Source of the DNA: Costus lasius
Lineage: Eukaryota > Streptophyta > Magnoliopsida > Zingiberales > Costaceae
Length of the DNA: 64,000 nucleotides
Direction: 5' to 3'
Assembly: GCA_027563935.2 (NCBI GenBank)
Contig: CM050451.1
Span: 34,115,565-34,179,564, forward strand
Shown here: positions 11,957 through 23,670 of the stretch, piece after piece
Numbering within the stretch: position 1 is the stretch's first letter
Layout: the number at the start of each line of letters is the position of its first letter
Made by a program: the position numbers and the translations under genes
Notes under the pieces: generated by a model
The model's input: only the letters and a program-made list of their open reading frames with translations
Databases searched by the model: none
What the model was told of the DNA's origin: nothing

Positions 11957-13641
11957 TGTTGGGGTATGCCCTTAAGGCTAATGTTTGAGGCCTTGGGATT
12001 GTATCAGTATCATGTAATAAACTCTTATGTTTATAAAGGCATGGTTGTTATTCAGTTTGTTACATTATCTGCTGTAATAAGTGTACTTCTGAATAACGTC
12101 TCAAAGCTGTTCAGCTGGGCTGACATGCAGTGAAGTCCTTAGTCGAGATATCTTGGTGAACATGAGACAGCCTTGATATGGTTAAGACTAATATGTGCTC
12201 TAATCTTATAGGATGCTTCGAGCATGGAATAAGATGTAGACTCATGGGTACATTGGATGTACTGGACAGACCCTACTAGGATATTCAATTGCTTGTCACA
12301 ATGTGAATAATCCTTGAATGCGACAAGTGGCACATTTCCTCTGACTTGAGATCACTTGTGTTTTCTAAATGATGATTGTCATTGTTTTGAGGTAGTTCAA
12401 TATCATTTGAAACATAATGGTTATAGACTATCTTGGATGGTGAGCTTGAGTCAGGTTAGGGCATTAGTGATAGACAAAGGATTGCCGTCTCTATAATTGG
12501 AGTGTGATGTTCTAAAGGGGCCCCCTGGATGAGATGATTGAGAAAGTGTATGGCCATACCCAGATGACTATGTTCATCTGATCTAATCATGCTCATCATA
12601 TTGGAGCTACAAGCTTGACACGCTTGTCCAATAAGAACATCCAGTGGCAAAGGAAATTTGCATGCCTTGTGAATTGGATTCACACTTGTGCTGTGGTTTG
12701 GGTGTAGTCTTGGAAGATTCTTTCCTTTATATCGGGAGACAGTGATGTGTTGCTAGATACCCCTCACTGATCGTGATAATGTGAGTTATCGTTACCGACA
12801 TTTAAAGGAAACCCTCAGGGTCGCACAAATTGATGATATGGCTTACTTAAGTCAGATCGTGTGGACTGAATTATTTGGGTTCAATTTAAAGGGATTTAAT
12901 CTCTGATTGTAAGTGAGATCTGGTCTAATCATGTTTGATTGATTAGGGCTTGAGATCGGTAAGCTTCGATCGAGAGAATAGATGCTAGATCGGTGAGATC
13001 AGGAGCATCAAGAGATGAACGGTTAGATCTGGAACCTTAGGGTTTAATTATGATCTAGACCAGAGGGCGTGGTTTAATTTGGTATTTGAACCAAATTTAA
13101 TTGAACCAGCTCATTACTTGAGCGCATGGTTCAAAAGATCAGAGATTTGCGCTTGGGTAACTCATGGGCGTATGAGGAGAAGTGGTTTACTAATTTTAGA
13201 AGCCATGACTTCTAAATCGTGACCACGCCTCACGTTGAGGTTATCATGCTCTATTCTCGCCTCTCACCCTTCCCTCTCTTTCGGCGCTTCCTTGAGTGGC
13301 GACTTCTTCACGCATTGGAGAAGGATTCGAAAAGGAGAGAACTCTCATCTCATTCCCTTCAACCGATCAAGGACCTTTTGAAGAGCTTTGCTAGCACAAA
13401 GATTCAAAGGAGCAAGCCATATTCGTTTGTGTGCGTCACCTTTGGAGAAGGAACATTTGCGCCTTTCCTTCCAAGGCATCATCCGATCGATGGCAATGGT
13501 ATGAATCTAATCTGATTTATACATTATAAGGAGTTGATCACATGAACTTACATTCGATCTTTTGAAACCCTAAGATTCCGCTAGAAAACTTTGTTGCGCC
13601 TGCTATTAGGGTTTTCCCCTATTGGTTCTAGGGGACTTTCA
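11957..13641 (+). repeat. 5' LTR of A3
   Basis: 1685-bp LTR, TGTTGGGG...GGGGACTTTCA, followed at once by ATT and the primer-binding site. It was inserted in the A2 leader. Confidence 0.94.
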
Positions 13642-13643
13642 AT

Positions 13644-13655
13644 TGGTATCAGAGC
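13644..13655 (+). other. Primer-binding site of A3 (tRNA-Met type)
   Basis: TGGTATCAGAGC, two bases after the LTR end. It is the sequence most plant copia elements use, complementary to the 3' end of initiator tRNA-Met. Confidence 0.93.
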
Positions 13656-13967
13656 CAAGTTATAGTATGTTCATTTGATTGCTTCATGCTATTGTGTGAT
13701 CCTTATTTGCGATGTATAGATCTAAATGTCATCACATGCGAAACTACATGCTAGTTTTTTATTTTAGATGTTGGCGCATGTGTATTTTTCATGTTTATGT
13801 AGGCGCTTGTTAAAGTCTTTGTTTCGTCAAAAACTTGTATCATGCGCGCTCCACATTAGATCTAAGGCCTTACTTTAAACCCTTAGATGGGTTATTAGGG
13901 TTGAAGTCATCCCCTAGGTTAGATCCAGATAGTCTGAGCAGACCATCTGACAGCCTTGATGGGTTGA

Positions 13968-14142
13968 TATTACAACCCGCTTAGTAAGCAAACTATTTAT
14001 TAACTTGGTGAGCCGATTTGCAACATGGCCCAATCTATTAAAATGCTTAAGCCCAAGTTAACAATAGCAAGCTCACTAAGCCTTATATACCATATAATCT
14101 CTTCTCCCACTTCCAATATGGGACTAAACTCGGGGTATTACA
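13968..14142 (-). repeat. TRIM LTR, left copy (3' LTR in element sense)
   Basis: 175 bp. In element sense it contains a TATATAAGG box about 57-65 bases from the LTR start, a plausible TATA box. No difference from the right copy was seen. Confidence 0.9.
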
Positions 14143-14306
14143 ATCTCCCCCACTTAAGACTTGACGTCCTCGTCAAGCCCACATCCCTAACACATGCCCA
14201 AGAATCATCCCTTAGTCGGCAGCATGTGAGGTCAGCCCAAAGGTGGCTCCACCATCCTCGGTAGCCCTTTCCTATTGGAATCTCACCATGCTTAGGACTA
14301 AGTTTT

Positions 14307-14318
14307 GCTCTGATACCA
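14307..14318 (-). other. TRIM primer-binding site
   Basis: GCTCTGATACCA on the plus strand, the reverse complement of the tRNA-Met-type primer site, two bases from the right-hand LTR. It fixes the element as minus-strand. Confidence 0.9.
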
Positions 14319-14320
14319 TT

Positions 14321-14495
14321 TATTACAACCCGCTTAGTAAGCAAACTATTTATTAACTTGGTGAGCCGATTTGCAACATGGCCCAATCTATTAAAATGCT
14401 TAAGCCCAAGTTAACAATAGCAAGCTCACTAAGCCTTATATACCATATAATCTCTTCTCCCACTTCCAATATGGGACTAAACTCGGGGTATTACA
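14321..14495 (-). repeat. TRIM LTR, right copy (5' LTR in element sense)
   Basis: Same length and sequence as 13968-14142. It is followed by the right GTTGA target copy. Confidence 0.9.
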
Positions 14496-15075
14496 GTTGA
14501 CCAGATAGCACCTGTGCGCAAGCACCTGGTGGCTATCGGTCGACTGCAGACGGGCATGTAGCGATGTCTGGTTTAGACAAGTAATGAACACACATGAGTT
14601 AGGCCCGGGGTCACACCCGCTTGCCAGACCTCATAGTGGTTGTTCAGCCCTGGCGCATGCATGGTTGACCACTGGGTCAACTCAAGTCAGTTATGACTTG
14701 GTGCATGCAAGGGCAATGGATCTGACTAGGTTGGATGAGTGGATCCCTAGTAATGGACCGTTGTAAGGTAGTAGGGCATATAAGGAAAATAAAATTGATG
14801 CCAATGGGGTTTTTCCAAAAATTTTATTTTCTTGAAAGGATCACATGTTTGATTGTGGCATATGCTTGTTTATTTATTCTTATGTGGGCTGCCCATGTTA
14901 AATGTGTGCTGTGCTGGGGCCTGCGTGCCTGTATTAAAGTTGTAAATAAATTATTGTGATTTGCGTATCACATTGTATTTAATTTATAAAGTGTAATTGA
15001 CCTGCGTGTCAATCTTGTCTAGATAGATTAATTTGTAAGTTAATCAGACAAGAGCACAGAGCACACTTGGCAGAG

Positions 15076-15134
15076 GCGCTTGCAGCAGAGGCTTGACCAG
15101 GTGGGAGGTCCAGGGTTCGACTCTGGACAGGCGC
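15076..15134 (+). other. tRNA-like module in the A3 leader
   Basis: 59 nt with a 6-bp end stem (GCGCTT pairs with AGGCGC, one G-T) and a T-arm-like hairpin GTCCAG/CTGGAC around GGTTCGACT, close to the RNA polymerase III B-box consensus GGTTCGANTCC. A2 has the same module at 24674-24733 (minus strand) with the T-arm stem changed to CTAG/CTAG. A1, A5 and A6 lack it; A5 has only a joined sequence between the two AGGCGC repeats. No normal anticodon arm is visible, so it is not called as a tRNA gene. Confidence 0.45.
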
Positions 15135-16001
15135 ATTTTCCCTGGTGGGCGCACCTGAGCTGCAGATGGCGCTTGGGCCCTGGTTTGGGCCAGATGAGCA
15201 GCAAAAGTCCCATGAAGAAAAGCAAGTGAAGACTTAAGTTAATTAAGGTCTTACTTAGGGCTATGGGCTTTTACCACATAAGATCCATGCTTTCTTTTAT
15301 TGTTTATATAAGTAGAACAGCATGATTAATTTATCTTCTGCTATCACCATAGGAATTGCATGATAGTGAAGAAGATAAAAGACCGTTAAAATCCAACGCT
15401 AAAATATCAAGCTCGTAAGCCTTCTGACGCGAAACCTCACTGTTCTGACTATCGTTGGAGCCGTGTTGTACCCACTCAGTGGGCACGTCCATCTATCTTC
15501 AGACGGTGCTGGATTACACCTGCGTGTTACAGAGAAGGGATTTATCGCTTCTCGTTGCTCAGCATAGCACGTGGTGGTCCAGGGAGTAGGTCGGGTTAGC
15601 TTGACCATGTAGGCTACATATGTGGCGCATATGGTAGCACATGGAGGCAGCCATCTGTGGGGTCAGAGACTGTGTTGTACCAACTCAGTTGGCACAGTCT
15701 GCTGGATTGCCCAGATGAAGGGGAATCGCACGGGTTGGCGATTGGCTGGGACAGCCTACCAGAGATTAGTGCTTGTACTCTCTGTGCATCTTATCTCGCC
15801 TGAGCGGGACGCGGAGACCAAGTATGAAATCTGGATCCCATCTCACTAAAAGAGTTCTACTCTTTCGGGCTGTTTTGCTGGATTTTTCAGCCAGATAAAA
15901 TAGTGAGAAAAAGAATCATTCTTAAGTCCTGATTGATTCTTAACATTGATACTGACCTTGCTGTTCTTGCATTGTTGTAGATACCTGCAGCAACGAACAC
16001 C

Positions 16002-19000
16002 ATGAGCTTCAATGTGCGATCCCTACTGGAAAGGGAGAAGTTTGCTGGGCCGAACTTCTCAGACTGGTACGGACACCTTAAGATTGTTCTTAAGGCAGAG
16101 AGGAAACTGTATGTCCTCGAGACGGCTATACCGCCTCAGCCCGCTCCGAACGCCGCAAGGGCGGTTCGGGAAGCTTATGAAAAGCACATCAGTGATAGCA
16201 TTGATGTCGCTTGCCTGATGCTAGCATCTATGACGCCACCGTTACAGCGTCAGCATGAGGATATGTCGGCTATAGAGATTATAGCGAACCTCAAGATGCT
16301 GTATGCTGCACAGGCGAGGACAGAACGCTATAATCTGACAAAGCTTTTCTTTCAGAGCAAACTGGCTGAAGGGAGCCCAGTGGGAGCTCACGTGCTCAAG
16401 ATGGTTGGGCACAAGGAGGCTCTAGAGAAACTGGGGCATACCATCAATCAGGAGCTTGCTGTAGACATTATTCTGCAGTCTCTCCCGCCCTCTTTCGATG
16501 CGTTCATCATTAACTTTAATATGAACAAAATCGATTGTACTCCGGCAGAGCTGCTGAATATGCTCTTGACTACTGAGGAGACTCTGAAGGGAAAGCCTTC
16601 AACCTCTGTCTTGATGTTTCCTTCGAGGAACAAGAAGAAGGGGAAGAAGGGCAAAGCCCCTGTCAAGAGTTTCAGCAAGGCTCTGAAGCAAAAAGTTAAG
16701 CGGTCAAAGGAATACAGATGTTTCCACTGTGGCCAGCTGGGTCACTGGAAAAAGGACTGTAAAGCGCTCCAAGGAGATAAGAAAGGAAGCTTTGCTTCTG
16801 GCTCAGGTATTTATGTGACTGAGGTCATGTTTTCTTGTTATATTACATGGGTGTTGGACACTGCATGTGGAGTTCACATTTGTTCAAATGTACAGGAACT
16901 CAAGAGAAGAAGACAGGTGGGACAGCATGAGGTGGACCTACGAGTTGGAAACGGGGCACGGGTTGCTGCTGTTGCTGTAGGAGACTATTTCATCTCTTTA
17001 CCATCTGGTCTTGTATTGGAACTAGACAATTGTTACTTTGTTCCCAGCATTACTAAAAATATTATCTCCATTCCTGCTCTTGTCAGGAAGGGGTTTTCCT
17101 TTGAATGCAATATTTCAAAGTGTGTTCTTTCTCTTGATAATATTGTTTATGCTACTGGTTCAATTAACAATGGGTTATTCATGTTAGACATGGAATGTTC
17201 TATACACAATATTGATATTAAGAAAGCCAAGTATGCTGATGACAGCACCTTGCTATGGCATAGTCGTTTAGGCCATATTAACGAGAAACGCATTAAGCGG
17301 TTGCATGATTATGGACTGCTGGGATCATTCTCCTGTGAGGGGATTGATACATGCAAAGCTTGTTTAATGGGTAAAATGACGAAGTCACCTTTTCCCCACA
17401 AAGGTCAAAGGGCTTCAGGTTTACTTGACCTTATACACAGTGATGTGTGTGGGCCATTTAGTAAACATGCCAGAGGTGGCTATCAGTACTTCATCACCTT
17501 CACTGATGATTTCAGTAGGTACGGTTATGTCTATCTGATGAGACATAAAAGTGAATCTTTTGACAAGTTCAAAGAATTCAAGAATGAAGTACAGAATCAG
17601 CTGGGCCGACATATCAAGGCACTTCGTTCTGATCGAGGTGGAGAATACCTAAGTCGAGAGTTTACTGACTATCTGAAGGAGTGTGGGATTGTCTCACAGC
17701 TCACTCCGCCAGGAACACCGCAATGGAATAGTGTGTCCGAGAGGAGAAATAGAACGTTACTTGATATGGTTCGTTCTATGATGAGTCAGGCTGCTCTACC
17801 TTACTCCTTTTGGGGATTTGCACTGGAGACAGCTGCAAAGGTACTAAACCGAGTGCCATCCAAGGCAGTTTCTAAGACGCCATATGAGTTATGGTATGGG
17901 AAACAGCCGAGCTTAACATTTATCAGGATCTGGGGCTGCGAGGCTTATGTCAAAAAGCTCACCTCTGGGAAACTAGAGAGCAGATCTGAGAAATGTATCT
18001 TTGTCGGTTACCCTAAGGAAACTAAGGGTTATTATTTCTACGATCCCAAAGAGAACAAGGTATTTGTTGCTCGGACGGCCATATTTCTTGAGAAGGAGTT
18101 TCTTCTGCGAGAGGCCAGTGGGAGAGAAATAAAGCTGGATGAGAATCCAGAGGAAGGACAAAGTGGTCAAGCACAGTTGGATGAGCCTGAGCCGGTAGAA
18201 CAGGTTAATGAACAACCTGAGGCTCAGATATCACGGGAACCGCGAAGATCGGGAAGGATCCGTCGACAGCCTGAGCGCTATGACGGAGTCTACATCATTG
18301 ATCATGATGAACCCCTCACTTGTGCGGATGCGGTCAGTGGACCGGAGTCAGGGAGATGGCTTGAAGCTATGCGCGCCGAGATGGACTCCATGTCAGATAA
18401 CCAAGTCTGGGATTTGGTTGATCCGCCTCCGGGAGTAATCCCTATAGGCTGTAAATGGATCTTCAAGAAGAAGATTGACATGGATGGTAACGTGGTTACC
18501 TATAAAGGCAGGCTAGTTGCGAAAGGTTTCAAACAAATCTACGGGATAGATTATGATGAAACTTTCTCACCTGTAGCCATGTTTAAGTCTATTCGGATTC
18601 TTTTCGCGATAGCAGCATATTACGATTATGAGATCTGGCAGATGGATGTGAAAACGGCTTTCCTTAATGGAAATCTGGATGAGGATGTGTATATGACACA
18701 ACCAGAAGGTTTCACTAATCCATCAGATCGTCATAAAATATGCAAATTAAAGAAGTCTATTTATGGACTTAAACAAGCATCGAGAAGCTGGAATATTCGT
18801 TTTGATGAATCAGTCAGTGAGTTTGGTTTCATCAAGAACGAGGATGACCCGTGTGTATATAAGAGGTTTAGTGGGAGCGTGATTACTTTCCTAGTCCTCT
18901 ACATCGATGATATCTTGATCATTGGAAATGATATTCCTGAAATGCACGCTGTTAAGGCATGGTTAAGGAAATGTTTCCAGATGAAAGATCTTGGAGAAGC

Positions 19001-19882
19001 AGCCTATGTATTAGGTGTGAAGATCTACAGGGATAGATCTAAGAAGCTTCTCGGGCTGTGCCAGAGTACTTACATCGATAAAGTCCTGGAGAGATTTCAT
19101 TTAGAGAATTCTAAAAGAGGATATCTTCCAGTCAGACATGGTCCGAATCTTTCAAAGAGTCAGTGTCCACAAACACAGACTGAGAAAGATGAAATGGACA
19201 ATACGCCTTATGCTTCGGCTATTGGATCCATTATGTATGCGATGTTGTGTACTCGCCCAGACGTCGCTTACGGGTTAAGCGTGACCAGTCGGTTCCAAAG
19301 TAATCCAGGTATGGCGCACTGGGTTGCGGTCAAGAACATTTTAAAATATCTGCGGAGGACCAAAGATATGTTCTTGGTGTATGGTGGTCAGGAAGAACTC
19401 AGTATTGAAGGATATACTGACGCTTCGTTCCAGTCTAACCAGGATGATTTTCGATCGCAATCAGGCTATATTTTTAGCTTGAATGGAGGAGCGGTGGTGT
19501 GGAAAAGTTTCAAACAGTCAACTGTTGCTATTCCACAACAGAAGCCGAGTATGTTGCAGCCTCAGAAGCATCCAAGGAGGCAGTATGGATTCGTAAGTTC
19601 GTGAGAGAACTTGGTGTTGTTCCTTCGAGTGCAGATCCTTTTGTTATCTTTTGTGATAACACTGGAGCAATCGCACAAGCAAAGGAACCACGGTCGCACC
19701 AAAAGTCCAAGCACATACAGAGACGGTTTCATTTGATCAGAGAGATCATAGATCGAGGCGAGATCAAAGTCTGCAAGGTTCATACAGATGACAATCTGGC
19801 AGACCCTCTTACCAAGCCTCTGGCGCAGCAGAGGCATGAGAAGCACTGTAATAATATGGGTTTGAGATTTCTCAACCATTAG
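16002..19882 (+). pseudogene. A3 gag-pol, one 1-bp deletion in RNase H
   Basis: Open from ATG 16002 through gag, zinc knuckle, protease, integrase and RT (1200 residues to 19604). Compared with A5, a G is missing after 19529 (TTGCT-ATTCC), which shifts the frame inside RNase H just before the STTEAEY motif. The true frame resumes in another phase and ends FLNH at 19882. RT has YIDD where A5 and A6 have YVDD, and integrase has NSVSERR where others have NGVSERR. Gag, protease and RT could still be made, but RNase H would be lost. Only one frame-breaking lesion separates it from an intact copy. Confidence 0.93.
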
Positions 19883-19891
19883 ATTAAGTGC

Positions 19892-19902
19892 AAGTGGGAG
19901 AT
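19892..19902 (+). other. Polypurine tract of A3
   Basis: AAGTGGGAGAT immediately before the 3' LTR start. Confidence 0.85.
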
Positions 19903-19921
19903 TGTTGGGGTATGCCCTTAA
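19903..19921 (+). repeat. 3' LTR of A3, first 19 bp
   Basis: TGTTGGGGTATGCCCTTAA, cut off by solo LTR Z. Its last five bases, CTTAA, are the left target copy of Z. Confidence 0.92.
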
Positions 19922-21623
19922 TGTTGGGGTATGCCCTTAAGGCTAATGTTTGAGGCCTTGGGATTCTATTAGTATCATGTATATAAACTCTTATGTTTAT
20001 ATAGGCAATGGTTGTTATTCAGTATGTTACATTGTCTGCTGCAATAAGTGTGCTTCTGAATAATGTCTCAATGCTGTCCAGCTAGGCTGACATGCTGTAA
20101 TGTCCTTAGTCGAGATATCTTGGTGAACATGAGACAGCCTTGATATGATTGAGACTAATATGTGTTCTAATCTTATAGGATGCTTCGAGCATGGAATAAG
20201 ATGTAGACTCATGGGTACATTGGATGTACTGGACAGACCCTACTAGGATATTCAATTGCTTGTCACAATGTGAATATTCCTTGTTTGCAACAAGTGGCAC
20301 ATGTCCTCTGACTTGAGATCACTTGTGTTTCTAAATGATGATTGTCATTGTTTTGAGGTAGTTCAATATCATTTGAAACATAATGGTTATAGACTATCTT
20401 GGATAATGATCATGAGTCAGGTTAGGGCACTAGTGATAGATACAGGATTGCCGTCTCCTTGTTTAAGGAGTGTGATGTTCTAAAGGGGCCCCCCTGAATG
20501 AGATGATTGAGAATAGTGTATGGCCATACCCTGATGACTATGTTCATCTGATCTAATCATGCTCATCATATTGGAGCTACAGGCTTGACACGCTTGTCCA
20601 ATAAGAACATCCAGTGGCAAAGGAAACATGTATGCCTTGTGAGGTTGATTCACACTTGTGCTGTGGTTTGGGCGTAGTCTTGGAAGACTCTTTCCTTTAT
20701 ATCGGGAGACAGTGATGTGTTGCTAGATACCCCTCACTGGTCGTGACAACGTAAGTTATCGTTACCGACATTTAAAGGAAACCCTCAGGGTCACACAATT
20801 TGATGATATGGCTCACTTATGTCAGATCGTGTGGACTGAATTGTTTTGGTTCAGTTTAAAGGAGTTTAAACTCTGATTGTTAGTGAGATCTGGTCTGATC
20901 ATGTTTGATTGATTAGGGCTTGAGATCGGTAAGCTTCGATCGAGAGTGTGGATGCTAGATCGGTGAGATCAAGAGCATCAAATGATGTGTGGTTAGATCT
21001 TGAACCCTTTTGGTTTAATGAGATCTAGACCATATCTTGGTTTGATCTTGGTTTGATTTGGTTGTTGAACCAAAGTCAATTGAACCGGTTCACTTATGTG
21101 AATGCATGGTTCGTTTTGATGGGCGTTTTGATTTGTTCACTATGCGTGAACATGTGAAGATTTAAGACTTACCATATATGGAAGTCTCAACGCCAAAACG
21201 CCTCAAGCCAAGATAACGCCTCAATGCTTCATTGCTTTTGGCGTTGCCTTCTCTTGAGTGTGGTGGCTCTCGACGAGAGGGAGGAAGAAAGCATTTCGGC
21301 TATCCAAGAGCACATCGATCTCCTTCACACAGTTAGGAGACTTGGCGTTCCTTGCTAGCACAAGGAGTAACAAGAAGGGGCTATCTCTCATCTAGTGTGT
21401 GTTTTTCTTCGGAGGAGAGCTTGTTTGCCCTCTTGCTTCCAAGCCGCATCCACTCATGGCTATGGTATGAACTCCCTCTTGATCCATTCAATCATTTGAA
21501 GTTGATCATAAGAATATATTACATGCGATTTTGTTGAAACCCTAGCATCTTCATGCGAAAATGAAATTTGCGCCACCCTTAGGGTTTCACCCCCTTGCGC
21601 TCCCCCTTGAAGGGTACCCAACA
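19922..21623 (+). repeat. Solo LTR Z
   Basis: Complete 1702-bp A-family LTR, TGTTGGGG to ACCCAACA, flanked by the perfect 5-bp duplication CTTAA (19917-19921 and 21624-21628), with no internal region. After the right copy the host LTR resumes with GGCTAATG in register. A solo LTR arises by recombination between the two LTRs of a full element. Confidence 0.95.
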
Positions 21624-21628
21624 CTTAA

Positions 21629-23293
21629 GGCTAATGTTTGAGGCCTTGGGATTGTATCAGTATCATGTAATAAACTCTTATGTTTATAAAGGCATGGTTG
21701 TTATTCAGTTTGTTACATTATCTGCTGTAATAAGTGTACTTCTGAATAACGTCTCAAAGCTGTTCAGCTGGGCTGACATGCAGTGAAGTCCTTGGTCGAG
21801 ATATCTTGGTGAACATGAGACAGCCTTGATATGGTTAAGACTAATATGTGCTCTAATCTTATAGGATGCTTCGAGCATGGAATAACATGTAGACTCATGG
21901 GTACATTGGATGTACTGGACAGACCCTACTAGGATATTCAATTGCTTGTCACAATGTGAATAATCCTTGAATGCGACAAGTGGCACATTTCCTCTGACTT
22001 GAGATCACTTGTGTTTTCTAAATGATGATTGTCATTGTTTTGAGGTAGTTCAATATCATTTGAAACATAATGGTTATAGACTATCTTGGATGGTGAGCTT
22101 GAGTCAGGTTAGGGCATTAGTGATACACAAAGGATTGCCGTCTCTATAATTGGAGTGTGATGTTCTAAAGGGGCCCCCTGGATGAGATGATTGAGAAAGT
22201 GTATGGCCATACCCAGATGACTATGTTCATCTGATCTAATCATGTTCATCATATTGGAGCTACAAGCTTGACACGCTTGTCCAATAAGAACATCCAGTGG
22301 CAAAGGAAATTTGCATGCCTTGTGAATTGGATTCACACTTGTGCTGTGGTTTGGGTGTAGTCTTGGAAGACTCTTTCCTTTATATCGGGAGACAGTGATG
22401 TGTTGCTAGATACCCCTCACTGATCGTGATAACGTGAGTTATCGTTACCGACATTTAAAGGAAACCCTCAGGGTCGCACAAATTGATGATATGGCTTACT
22501 TAAGTCAGATCGTGTGGACTGAATTATTTGGGTTCAGTTTAAAGGGATTTAATCTCTAATTGTAAGTGAGATCTGGTCTAATCATGTTTGATTGATTAGG
22601 GCTTGAGATCGGTAAGCTTCGATCGAGAGAATAGATGCTAGATCGGTGAGATCAGGAGCATCAAGAGATGAACGGTTAGATCTGGAACCTTAGGGTTTAA
22701 TTATGATCTAGACCAGAGGGCGTGGTTTAATTTGGTATTTGAACCAAATTTAATTGAACCAGCTCATTACTTGAGCGCATGGTTCAAAAGATCAGAGATT
22801 TGCGCTTGGGTAACTCATGGGCGTATGAGGAGAAGTGGTTTACTAATTTTAGAAGCCATGACTTCTAAATCGTGACCACGCCTCACGTTGAGGTTATCAT
22901 GCTCTATTCTCGCCTCTCACCCTTCCCTCTCTTTCGGCGCTTCCTTGAGTGGCGACTTCTTCACGCATTGGAGAAGGATTCGAAAAGGAGAGAACTCTCA
23001 TCTCATTCCCTTCAACCGATCAAGGACCTTTTGAAGAGCTTTGCTAGCACAAAGATTCAAAGGAGCAAGCCATATTCGTTTGTGTACGTCACCTTTGGAG
23101 AAGGAACATTTGCGCCTTTCCTTCCAAGGCATCATCCGATCGATGGCAATGGTATGAATCTAATCTGATTTATACATTATAAGGAGTTGATCACATGAAC
23201 TTACATTCGATCTTTTGAAACCCTAAGATTCCGCTAGAAAACTTTGTTGCGCCTGCTATTAGGGTTTTCCCCTATTGGTTCTAGGGGACTTTC
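21629..23293 (+). repeat. 3' LTR of A3, remainder
   Basis: Continues the A3 3' LTR after Z and the second CTTAA, ending GGGGACTTTC one base short of the expected terminal A. It is followed by a duplicated LTR fragment instead of the target copy GGTAC. Confidence 0.9.
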
Positions 23294-23665
23294 CAGAGGG
23301 CGTGGTTTAATTTGGTATTTGAACCAAATTTAATTGAACCAGCTCATTACTTGAGCGCATGGTTCAAAAGATCAGAGATTTGCGCTTGGGTAACTCATGG
23401 GCGTATGAGGAGAAGTGGTTTACTAATTTAAGAAGCCATGACTTCTAAATCGTGACCACGCCTCACGTTGAGGTTATCATGCTCTATTCTCGCCTCTCAC
23501 CCTTCCCTCTTTTCGGCGCTTCCTTGAGTGGCGACTTCTTCACGCATTGGAGAAGGATTCGAAAAGGAGAGAACTCTCATCTCATTCCCTTCAACCGATC
23601 AAGGACCTTTTGAAGAGCTTTGCTAGCACAAAGATTCAAAGGAGCAAGCCATATTCGTTTGTGTG
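23294..23665 (+). repeat. Duplicated LTR fragment at the A3 right junction
   Basis: 372 bp repeating 22714 to about 23086 of the A3 3' LTR (CAGAGGGCG to GTTTGTGTG) with very few differences, including a 1-bp deletion. It is bounded by the truncated LTR end on the left and a 5-nt AGAAG linker on the right. It looks like a by-product of break repair. Confidence 0.85.
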
Positions 23666-23670
23666 AGAAG

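Larger units (their letters stand above)
13968..14495 (-). mobile_element. TRIM-type miniature LTR retrotransposon
   Basis: Two 175-bp direct repeats (13968-14142 and 14321-14495), identical by eye, flank a 178-bp non-coding interior. On the minus strand the LTR starts TGTAATACCCCG. The interior begins next to the right repeat with TGGTATCAGAGC (14318-14307), and a purine tract GTGGGGGAGAT directly precedes the other LTR (about 14153-14143). A perfect 5-bp target duplication GTTGA flanks it (13963-13967 and 14496-14500). The empty site GGTTGACC is seen in the A6 leader at about 58005-58012. There is no coding capacity, so it must be moved by another element's proteins. Confidence 0.93.
13656..16001 (+). 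other. Leader of A3, containing a TRIM insertion
   Basis: About 1.8 kb of leader once the 528-bp TRIM and one target copy are removed. It holds a tRNA-like 59-nt module (15076-15134), twin hairpins at 15467-15487 and 15676-15696 (209 nt apart), the AAAGAGT-tct-ACTCTTT hairpin near 15848, and a TTGTAG pyrimidine-tract 3' splice-site look-alike shortly before the gag ATG. Confidence 0.82.
11957..23293 (+). mobile_element. Copia element A3 with two later insertions
   Basis: Complete plus-strand A element: 5' LTR 11957-13641, primer site 13644-13655, leader to 16001, gag-pol 16002-19882 with one frameshift, purine tract 19892-19902, and a 3' LTR split into 19903-19921 and 21629-23293. A TRIM sits in the leader and solo LTR Z sits in the 3' LTR. 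After removing Z and one target copy, the 3' LTR is 1684 bp against 1685 bp for the 5' LTR and lacks only the terminal A. I count about nine substitutions between them, so the insertion is young. The right target copy is missing because the junction is rearranged. Confidence 0.92.

Noticed and set aside
14025..14386. Short ORFs of 79 and 82 codons across the TRIM
   Set aside because: They lie within the TRIM's LTR and interior, which is non-coding by structure.
15076..15134. Functional tRNA gene
   Set aside because: Only end stem and T-arm can be drawn; there is no proper D or anticodon arm and it lies inside a retroelement leader.
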